A DNA stretch of 64,000 nt from positions 592,501-656,500 of the forward strand of contig CAJNDT010000968.1 in NCBI GenBank assembly GCA_905221615.1, in the 5' to 3' direction. The notes beneath the pieces are model-generated. The model worked only from the letters and a program-made list of their open reading frames with translations. It did no database searches and was not told the origin of the DNA. Shown here one piece after another: positions 55,623 through 64,000 of this stretch (position 1 is its first letter; every line of letters begins with the position of its first letter). The translations under genes and the position numbers were made by a program. This DNA comes from Symbiodinium sp. CCMP2592. Taxonomy: Eukaryota > Sar > Dinophyceae > Suessiales > Symbiodiniaceae.

Positions 55623-56739
55623 GTGCCTGAAATGCTGCTATGCAAAATGCTGCTCCTCAATGGTCATACTAACAGTGCAGCCAAAGACCGTAGTGCAACT
55701 GGCCATCTTGACCGCTTCTGTGCCAACATTTCTTTGCTCATGGTTTCTGCAGGTGGTTCGCACGCGGTGCTTCCACGAAGCGACGGATCTGCTGTCGCTT
55801 TCGGAATAAATGTCGAAGGGCAATGCAACATTCCCAAATTGGAGCAAGGCGTGTCTTACACCCAGGTTTCTGCAGGTTTTTCTATCCCCGATTCTCATAC
55901 ATTTTCTCATACAGTCCTTCTGCGAAGTGAGGGCCGCGCAGTAGCTTGTGGGTACGACCATTACAATCAATGTCAGATTCCGGCTTTGGAACAGGGTGTG
56001 TCGTACACACAGGCTTTTACAGGCATGAATCACACAGTGCTCCTTCGAAGCGATGGCCGTGCAGTTGCTTGCGGATATGGTCATTACAATCAATGCAATA
56101 TTCCAGCTTTGGAACCTGGCGTGACATATACATAATTTTCCGCAGGTGACTCTTATACATTGCTCCTTCGAGACGATGGCCGCGTGGTTACTTGCGGAAG
56201 CAATGTTTGCGGGCAGTGCAGCGTTCCTGCATTGGGCTTGCACCGGCAGAAACCAGCGTGTACAATAAACCTGCACCCAATCATTGTGTGCAGGTTTGTT
56301 GTACACGCAGGTTTCTGCCGGTGCAAGCCATGTGGTTCTTCTGCGAAGTGATGGACATGCTGTTGCTTTCGGACGGAATAATCAGGGACAATGTAACATT
56401 CCCGAAATCGAAGAAGGTGTGTCGTACACACAGGTTTCTGCTGGTGGTTCTCATACAGTCCTCCTGCGAAGTGACGGACGTGTTGTTGCATGTGGCAGCA
56501 ATTTTGCGGGGCAATGCAATGTGCCAGCTTTGGAGCAGGGAGTGTCATACACCCAGGTTTCCGCGGGTACTGAGCATACACTCTTTCTCCGAAGTGATGG
56601 GCGTGTGGTTGCTCGTGGACAAAACAAGTACGGACAAATCAGCGTTCCATCGTTGAAGTCTTGGAGTGAACTGTTGGGCTGTAGACCTCGAAGGGCGGAC
56701 TACACTTCTGGTTTGAGAGCACCGGCTCCTCCGTTGTGA
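55623..56739 (+). pseudogene. RCC1-repeat protein with in-frame stop and hairpin intron
   Basis: About seven RCC1-type repeats of ~38-40 residues, each with YTQVSAG, HTVLLRSDGRAVACG and QCNIPALEQGV-type blocks, as in RCC1/HERC/UVR8 beta-propellers. The frame runs from 55632 (ATG) or 55623; a TAA at 56133-56135 replaces the Gln of YTQVSAG (reads YT-stop-FSAG). The repeat continues in the same frame to PALG at 56235. A GC donor at 56236 and AG at 56292-56293 then restore the frame to LLYTQVSAGASHVVLL, and coding continues to TGA at 56737-56739. The C-terminal tail is not RCC1-like. RCC1 propellers act as guanine-exchange or protein-binding scaffolds; no partner is evident here. One stop in an otherwise clean frame suggests a young pseudogene, an allele or a sequencing error. 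Confidence 0.75.
56235..56329. repeat. Inverted repeat spanning a putative intron and the next exon
   Basis: Arms 56235-56276 and 56288-56329 are 42 nt each with two mismatches, and the loop is 11 nt. The right arm is RCC1 coding sequence (encoding LLYTQVSAGASH); the left arm is its inverted copy. Confidence 0.93.
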
Positions 56740-56884
56740 GCTTGTACGGCCGATTGCCAAGTTGTACGATAGATGTGCCTTCCGCAAGGGGGAGAGTGAG
56801 AATGCCAATGTCACTGTTGCAACAACCGCTTGTTTTGGGGATCTTCATATATCTATATGATTAAATAAATGAATAAGTAAACAG

Positions 56885-57300
56885 ATATATATATATATAT
56901 ATGTGTGTGTACATATATGGATATATGGATACATAGTATAGGTCTTATGGAACCCTTGAAGGAACCCTGCGGGCATACGATAAAGAATCCCGCTGGCGGG
57001 GCAATGACTCCCCAGTCTGGACCAGGTGGGGCGCACCGACAAAGACGGCAACCTCGGGATGAGTCCTGCAGCCCCCCTTGCATCATCTCTTTGACAAGGA
57101 CAAGTAATTACGTGCGTAAATAGGGTCAGTTTGATATTCGTATGTATACATGTATACGTATACCTGTCTCCATATATGTATAGTATATGTAAATATCTAG
57201 ATAAGCAGATATACAGACACTTACATTTTCACATTTACATATAGGTAGCTAGCTAGCTAGCGAGACACGCATGATATGTAGAGATGTACACGAATAGAAT
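56885..57300. repeat. Microsatellite-rich spacer
   Basis: TA/TG runs at 56885-56930, TATG variants at 57135-57245 and (TAGC)n at 57247-57262. No exon seen. A frame over 56905-57100 is open but unremarkable. Confidence 0.7.
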
Positions 57301-57313
57301 GTAAACATGCAGT

Positions 57314-58970
57314 TATACTAGCGGGCCAGCACATGGAATATGAAAAAAAAGCAAATGAGATGGAATATGGTTTTGATAATTTTCAAAACCTTTTTTTTCA
57401 ATTCCAAATATTCTAAAACCGGGTCGCTTGGAATATGACAAAAAAACCATCAGATAGAATACAAAATATATGAAATGCATACATAAAAACACAGATATCA
57501 AATCATGAAACCATAAACATATGCGTTTGGTGTGAAGATGCTTCAGCTGTCGCATCGAAACGTGGTTGAGGCAAGTATGCCTTGGTTCCTGCGGCACGGG
57601 GCCTGCACTTGGAATATTAGCATTGAACAACATATGCTATGAATAAAGTAAGTAAACAAACATGAACGACATGTACATCAAGCAAACATTGCTTTCAACG
57701 CAATATATTTCTCCATGTATGTTCCGGGCAATGATATCGTGGCACCTTCATTGTGGAGCATGCACTTGGAATATGGATATACGTATATGAACCATATGTC
57801 TATATACGTATGCATATGCCTCTATCGCGCGCGCCAGCGCGCGCGCGTTGCTGGAGACCGAGACCTTCGGCCCGATGGAAGCGCCTGCTTCTCGGACCTA
57901 GACTCGGGACTAGTAAGGGCAGCCACGTTCGGCTGCCGCCCGAGGCTCCCTTTAAAGAGTCGCCGCGAGCACGTCGAAACGATTTTTTTGTTTTTGATTT
58001 TTACATGTAAAATACACAGTTTCAGCGAAGTTGACTTTCGAACAGCATCGTGTTCTCCAGCAAACTAAGCTCCTTGGAGCTGTCTCCAAGCTTTCTCTAT
58101 ATAGTTTTGTACGCTCTAAAGCACTAAGTCCTTGTTGAAACTGGAAAAGCTTGCTAACAAGGCAAATCGGCGCCAAACTTGGAAAAAAGCTAAAATCAGG
58201 CAAGTCGGATTTGAAAGGATAGCAAGGTCGCCGAAAATCAAGTTCACAATATATCTTTCGCCGATTGAACAGGACCCTGAAACAAAAAATCTCAACCCCT
58301 AGAGCACGCAGCCCGCACTTGGAATATGGGCTAAGTACTACGATTACACAAAAGTCAAGCATTCACATTCAGTGCGGACAAAAGTTTGAAACTTAACATG
58401 TTCAGAGCTCAAACACACACAATCGCTATGATGCCAGATGCCTTGGTATGTGCTTCTAGACAAGTCGAGTGGAACTAGCTGAACAATCCGACCCCCTAGG
58501 GCACGGAGCATACACTTGGAATATTGGTATAAGTGATTTGACAAACAAAAACAACTCAGCGGTCATATTCAGCGCGCACAAGTTGTGAACTCAAGAAATC
58601 TGAATAAATGAAAACATCTCTCAAACCTTGATTTTTACAATGGATTTCTATTGTTTTGCTGTGTGTTCTATTAGTTCTTACTCGGTATATTCCAAAAGAA
58701 TCCGAACCCTTACAGTATGCAAGCCACACTTGGAATATTAGTATATGTGTTGATTCAAGTAAACATATATCAAAAGTCACTCAAACCTTGTTTTTTACAG
58801 TAGATTCTCAATGTTTGCTTGTGTTCTATGAAGTTTTGCTCGATATATTCCAAGAGAGGGTTGTTTAGAATACAGTTTTCGCGCGGCGAACGAAAACCGT
58901 CAGATGGAATAAATCAAAATTTTGATTCCTAAAAAAGGAACCATATTCCATGTGCTGGCCCGCTAGTATA
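57314..58970. mobile_element. 1.66 kb DNA-transposon-like element with 29 bp perfect TIRs
   Basis: The ends 57314-57342 and 58942-58970 are perfect inverted copies (TATACTAGCGGGCCAGCACA plus TGGAATATG). If the outermost TATA is a target duplication, the TIR is 25 bp starting CTAGCGGG. Inside, a motif of form RCACTTGGAATATT/G occurs five times (57605, 57762, 58315, 58512, 58726). Each follows a GGCACGGRGC-like block and defines degenerate ~200 bp units in the right half. A subterminal GGTTTT...CCATCAGATAGAATA has an inverted partner near 58866-58912. No transposase is recognisable; minus-strand frames (for example 57952-58362) show no known motif. Probably non-autonomous. Confidence 0.8.
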
Positions 58971-60960
58971 CATAGCGTTACAGCTCGTCAGTGGTATAGA
59001 AAGATAAAAAAGGAGATAAACATAGATATAGACGTAGACTTGGACTTACCTACATGTATGTATATGACATAGCTCTTGACATAAACAGTAGACATTCAGA
59101 CATGTATATATATATATATGTATATATATATATGTATACAGACATACATACATACATACCAACACATATGCACATGTAGGTACTGATGTAGATGCCGATT
59201 CAGACATGGGCAAGGTCTGAGTACAGATAGGGATGCGGATAAGAATACAAAACTGATACGGGCATGCATGCATGCTTACGTACAAACCTATCTGCCTGCC
59301 TGCCTGCCCGCCTGCCCACCTGCCCGCCTGTGCATGCACGAGTGCACACACACACACACGCACAGGTAAACATGTATGTGTGTGTATATGTACGCATATA
59401 CAAACGGCAATCTAAAACTGGAGGAAGCTGATCCGTTTCCGCGTCATTCCAGGGGATTTGACCACCGCACCAATGAACTTCTTCTTCCCGGCCTGTCTGC
59501 TTCACAAAAGCAAGATTGAACTAAGCAAGTGGTGGACAGCAGGATGCAGCCAGGAAGGGAGTTTACAAGTTACAGAGGAAGCTGCTTCTCAAAACGTGGG
59601 CCCTCTCTAGTGTTGAGAAACGTAAATGTGACCCAGCCGGCATCTTGTACTAAGCAAACTGAATTGAAAAGATGTCCTTTGTGCAGGGTTCAGACTTTAG
59701 AGATTTGGTTTCAGCCCTTTGTTGCTGATCTTTCTTGCCAGGATGCTGCACACAGAACCCACAGTTCTGAAGCCCATAGGTAGTTTCGCCAGCAGCATCT
59801 TGTTGATTCTTGAAGTGATCGCGCACCCGCAGCTAACACTTCTCAGAGCCCCAAGCCCCAAGCACGAATACCATCTGTCAGCCGTTCAACCCTGGACATA
59901 TGTTCTCGTTCAAAGTGTGCAGTCCCACGGGATTTCCACGATCAGGAAAGCGTATCATCGCAGCAACCATCAGCAACCTAAAATAGCATCTTGCAGACCA
60001 TACAACCTCGTAGTAGAGTAGGTAACCTTTAATTCTTTTTTGGGTAGTATAGTCCCCATATAGTCCCTATATAAGCAAAAAGGTTAACCTTTAGTTCCCC
60101 ATGATACCCGACAAGTAGGCCAATATGAAGGCCTGAATAATTACCATGATTTTGCGTTAGGATTCCTTATAAAAATGTACGGTACAGGAGCCCAAAACCC
60201 GAGTCTAATTGTTATGGCCCGTACCCTACATTACGCTCCGGGGATCCTATCAGAATCCTTATTGGAACTTGCAAAAGAACCTTATACACCGAAGTCCTAA
60301 ACGGTCCTAAGCCCGAAACCCTTATCCCCGAGCCCTACATGCAAGACCCCAAGGCCCCAAACCCCTGTCCATTCTCAAGGTGCCTTTAGTGGGAACACCT
60401 CCGAGGAACGTCGACTTCGAGCGCTTGCGAGGGCTGGGGGCTAATTGAACAGGTTTCATAGGGTTTTTGTGACGGTCTACTACAAAGGGCTATTGACGTT
60501 ACTTAACCCTACCACGACGGCTGACCATAAGGGATTCGCACACGTTTCCCGAAGGGTTGCTGTAAGGTTAAACTTCAAGTGCAGGGTCTAATGGCTTTGT
60601 GGCTTCGGCTTGATTGTGGTGGGAAGCCATGGTTCGGCGTTCAGGGAGACGTCTGGCATCAGAGCTAAGAGTTCGAGGAAGTTCAGGGGGGGAGTTGGGG
60701 TTTGGAGGGTCAGGCTCTTAAAGCTTAAAGGGATATAAATCAGAAATTCAAGGTCGAATAGAACCCTACAGCATTTTGCTATGTTAAGCCATGTTCAGGG
60801 GCGTGGCGCAGCGAGGATCGCAGCCCTGTCCGTGCTGAAAATGCAAGGGCATATAGGGGCCTTGACAGTTTGTACTGAGTGACAATGCTTTACACGCACA
60901 CGCACACACACATACATATTTTTGCTCCTGACCGTCTATATATATATATATATATATGCA
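58971..60960. other. Repeat-rich region with one uncertain ORF pair
   Basis: TA and TACA microsatellites at 59100-59160, GCCTGCCT repeats at 59290-59330 and CA/TG runs at 59345-59385. Overlapping frames at 59529-59783 and 59719-60021 are open, the second reading LKPIGSFASSILLILEVIAH. Neither has recognisable domains. Family H and K elements follow at 60009-60100 and 60114-60237, then telomere-like tracts and a TA run at 60938-60958. Confidence 0.45.
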
Positions 60961-61005
60961 TACGCGTCTGAGGCCCAATGACGTTCTGGACATTGCCGTC
61001 TGCAG

Positions 61006-63575
61006 GCACTGATGTGTGTGTGCTGGTAGAGAAGATGCTTGCCAGAGGTTTGGGGGTTCAGGGTTTATGCTCTAAAACCACAACGTACCGACAGCCCATC
61101 CGAAGGGCGCGCAAAGTAGAGTTTCAATCTCAGCACTTGGGCGCCTGCTTACCGTCTGTCGTAGTACTCTCTAGTCCCTATGAGCCTAAGCCCGAAGTCC
61201 TAAAGCTGCAGCGGTACTATTAAGTTTCATAACCTCTGTCCCGACCCCAGAAACGCGGCATTGTCTCGTCCCCAGGACGGTCAGAAGCCTAAACCCTAAA
61301 AACGCTAAATCCTAAACGCCCGATGCCGCCGAACTCTGACATTGAAGTGTCTCCAGTTACGGGATCATGGTTCAGGGTTTAGGGTAATGAAAACGCATGG
61401 GGACACAACGCCAGTGCATGGAATGATTGAGGGATCCCGCTGTCGTGGGTTTAGGCTTTGCGGCTATTGTAAGAGAGCTAAGACTAGGACGTTCGGGGCT
61501 TTGTGGGATGGTGACGATATTTGCATTCTGGATCAATCCAAAATGCCTGTACCCGGTGCGCAAGGAGCTTCCTGAACGAGGATGAGATTTCTATTGCCAT
61601 GGCCATAGCACAGGACAAGCTGGGTTTTGGGACTGACTTAGGGGTACTTAGAAATAGGTTCTAATTTTTGGTACAATCCCTAAGAAACATCTGAAATTAC
61701 AGTTTTTGCTGGGGTTCTAAGTTCAGTATAGCTGAATGTTAAGAATCCTTTCCCACTCGGAAGCCGGGACACAGACAGTTCGCACTACATTATGCCGTAA
61801 TGCTCCAAGCAGCCCAAAGTAGGCTTTGAAATACTCATAGGCAGACTCTTCTAGGCTCAAGGACCCAGACCGTACACTTGAATTGGAAATTCAGAAAAGG
61901 GTGCCCTCAATGTTGATCCCTGATACGAGGACGCTGAATGACATTTCCCCGTGCGGGACTCTTCCATTCCACGATCTGGCCTGATCCGCAGTCAACCCTA
62001 CCAAACTCGGAAAGCTGTGAGGATGGAGAGGCTTGGGCGATCGACGATCGTGACGATGATCTTGGCTACGACGCTCCGGCATGTTTGTCCTACTACCCCT
62101 AATCCGCTGAATTCACGCCCACAAGCAAGCTACTAAGCCCAGAAGTTGCCATCAGTGCGGCTTTGGCTCTTTGAAGATATTTGAGGGAGTGCTACTGCTA
62201 CTGCTGCTGCTACCGCTGCTGCTTTCGTACTGCTACTGCTACTGCTACTGCTACGACGACGGCGAGTGCTATGACACTATTGCTCCTTCTCCTCTCCTAC
62301 TGTTGGGCTTAGTTCGCCATGTCTACCTCAAAGCTCCAGGTTAACAATCGTCATGGTTTTGGGCTTGATGATGTTAAAGAGTCCTTAGTTCAAGGGTTGC
62401 TCAAAAGAATGTAAGTCGGATCTATGGCGTTGTAGGGCTGACCTATGGTCCTATAGTCTCCATTGCAGTTCTTGTTTTGGGGTTTAGGGATTATTTGTAG
62501 TCTAATAATTAGTCCCCTTTGTAGTTCCTGGTTTTGTTCGCCAACTTTTTTGGTTAAGTTATGGATCCCATCATCTGGAACGGTCCTTTTCCGCTCCCGG
62601 ATGCCAGGCACATGAAGTGTGGCGCATCGAGGACATGCATTGCAGCTGCTTCCTTAAACCCGGAGCCCTAATCTCTATATTGACGCCCTAATCCCCCATT
62701 CTGGGTTGATTCTCTGACACTACTGTTGATGGACAAAAGCCTGCATTACCCATTATAAGGAATGTACCATAGTTCCCATAGTTTAGAGTCCTTAGGGTCA
62801 TGCAGGATTTTGTCCATCAACACTATCATCCTTATCGCAGCCTTATGCGCTAAACTTAAAACCCTGGATCCTGATCCTCTCGTTGCATGTCCCTCATTGG
62901 GGCCCCAATTCAGTCCTATTCGGGCCTAACCGCGGCTCCCGGATCCTTGTTCACAACCTCGGAAACATGCCTGCAACAACTGCCTGTGGCTCCAGCTAGA
63001 CGCTATTTTAAGCCTGGAAGCCCTCACCAAGGCATCAGGCATCATTTAACCTCGAACCTCAAGCCCCTAAGCCCTGAACCCTCGACTCCCTTAAAAGGGT
63101 TTAGGGTTTAGGGTTTAGGGTTTAGGGTTTAGGGTCCCTTAAAACACTAAAACCCGAAGCCAACTATAGTCTACGGATTAAGGCTTGCGGCTAAACCCCA
63201 ATTTGGGCTTTAGGATTTAGGGTTTCGGTCAGTTTCGGTTCGGGGTTTTGGAAGCTTGATCTGTGCACCATGCTGGCACCCATAATGCAGGGGTCGGGAC
63301 AGTTCATAATTGCAGCATCCCCGTATAACATACTCTATTCTGAATAAGGCTTCGATGTTATCCTCCCCGGGGTCGTTGAAGTTCTAGGAACTAAACCTGA
63401 GACCTAATCCCTGAGCTATGCACCCTAAACCCTACGAGCCCTAAAAGCCCTAAACCCTAAACCCTAAAAGCCCAAAGTCCCAAAATGAAGCCAGGAGGTG
63501 CTTCAGCTTCAAGAGCCCGGCTTCTTTCAGAAGCTTATTGCCTCAGCTTGGTCAGTGGAGAAGAGGCCACAGGGG
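61006..63575 (+). CDS. Spliced gene of unknown function
   Basis: Exons: 61006-61047 (TDVCVLVEKMLAR), 61565-61618 (SFLNEDEISIAMAIAQD), 61855-61978 (LKDPDRTLELEIQKRVPSML, then IPDTRTLNDISPCG and TLPFHDL), 61992-62078 (STLPNSESCEDGEAW, then AIDDRDDDLGYDAP), 62143-~62180 (KLPSVRLWLFEDI) and 63495-63575 (EVLQLQEPGFFQKL, then IASAWSVEKRPQ). The joins 61618/61855, 61978/61992 and 62078/62143 keep phase, using GC donors. The 61978-61992 gap is only 13 nt, so there the AG may mark a frame slip rather than a true intron. The first join is not in phase as drawn, so an exon is missing between 61047 and 61565. One segment is strongly acidic. No family recognised. Start and end unknown. Confidence 0.5.
62195..62260. 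repeat. CTG/CTA trinucleotide-type repeat
   Basis: Imperfect CTACTGCTACTGCTGCTGCT run, in the putative intron after exon 62143-62180. Confidence 0.85.
62440..62560. repeat. Family A, copy 8, scrambled
   Basis: Two left arms in the same orientation (TCTCCATTGCAGTTCTTGTTTT and GTCCCCTTTGTAGTTCCTGG) and no intact right arm. Confidence 0.55.
62721..62823. repeat. Palindromic element family D, copy 5
   Basis: TGTTGATGGACAAAAGCCTG and CAGGATTTTGTCCATCAACA arms; interior nearly identical to copy 1 at 30799. ACACTA precedes and ACACTA follows. Confidence 0.92.
63087..63144. repeat. Interstitial telomeric array with a perfect 10 bp target duplication
   Basis: Five TTTAGGG units (63097-63134) sit exactly between TCCCTTAAAA (63087-63096) and TCCCTTAAAA (63135-63144). 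Confidence 0.93.
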
Positions 63576-63855
63576 TTCAGGGCTTGGGGGCTTTGGGGTT
63601 TTAGGGCTGTTGTGAGGTTTGGTGGGAATCGAAAAATCAAGCCTACTATGACAGATCTATGAATAAGAGCGCTTGAGCTGTAATTTCCTAAAAGCCCGCA
63701 AAAGTTTGGGGTTGGGAATCAGTCAGCCTTTTTTGCATGTTCGTACAAACCCAGGAGGCTTTCAAACATACTGTCATGTTACTAGGTGCACGCACGAATC
63801 TCGAACCCTTAAACCTTTAACGTTAAAACTCAAGCCCTGAAGGGTTGAAAGTTGG

Positions 63856-63967
63856 CATATGGGTGCTTGTCAATATTAGGGTCCCTTTCTGGGTCCTTAC
63901 TATATCCGGCACCTAACATTCAGGGTACTCCAAAAAGGGACCATATTTTTCACAACCACCCATATAG
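63856..63967. repeat. Palindromic element family F, copy 4
   Basis: CATATGGGTGCTTGTCAATA and TTCACAACCACCCATATAG outer arms; TAGGGTCCCTTTCTGGGT / CCAAAAAGGGACCATA inside. AGTTGG lies on both sides (63850-63855 and about 63967-63972). Confidence 0.9.
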
Positions 63968-64000
63968 TTGGTTAGGTAGTAATATTAGGGAGACCCCTTA

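Noticed and set aside
55638..56581. Minus-strand frames opposite the RCC1 gene
   Set aside because: Periodic shadows of the RCC1 repeats.
1..64000. CRISPR arrays, bacterial operons, rRNA, tRNA or spliced-leader relics
   Set aside because: Looked for regular spacer arrays, conserved RNA motifs and the dinoflagellate leader 3' end (TTTGGCTCAAG); saw none. Short hairpins are dispersed families, not CRISPR repeats.

Overview
The window reads as nuclear DNA of a dinoflagellate (alveolate). Four things point that way. Every gene I can model lies on the + strand, in line with unidirectional gene tracts. Exons are short and joined by introns that end in AG but start with GT, GC or GA. The background is full of telomere-type TTTAGGG/CCCTAAA sequence. 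Two of the proteins (4.2-9.0 kb and 9.1-12.6 kb) look like multicopy families I know from Symbiodiniaceae-type genomes. Species is not assigned.

Layout. 1-4.25 kb: no convincing gene; microsatellites, a CT tract, an ~80 bp tandem repeat and minisatellites. 4.26-9.03 kb: gene 1, a Pro-rich linker followed by a conserved charged region and a GIY-YIG/T5orf172-like domain. 9.13-12.56 kb: gene 2, a ten-exon member of a dispersed dinoflagellate family. 12.6-29 kb: sparse exon-like segments (Q-rich coiled coil at 14.6-15.3 kb, CAG tract at 21 kb) among many hairpin elements, interrupted by a 2.3 kb inverted-repeat-bounded block (18.06-20.41 kb) that lacks the telomere-like background. About 31.8-50.2 kb: a split gene for a two-RRM RNA-binding protein, coding exons of about 26-69 nt separated by introns of 0.8-2.2 kb. 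50-55 kb: weak exon candidates. 55.6-56.7 kb: an RCC1-repeat gene with an in-frame stop and a hairpin intron. 57.31-58.97 kb: a 1.66 kb element with 29 bp perfect terminal inverted repeats. 61.0-63.6 kb: a spliced gene of unknown function.

The most unusual content is non-coding. At least a dozen families of ~70-130 bp palindromic elements recur, usually inside introns, often in both orientations, and sometimes flanked by direct repeats (introner- or MITE-like). Telomeric repeats are also present as discrete insertions flanked by direct repeats (29.15 and 63.09 kb). Together these suggest intron DNA built largely from hairpin elements and decayed telomeric sequence.

Exon boundaries were inferred by eye from reading frame, splice-site dinucleotides and conserved motifs. 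No search or alignment was run.
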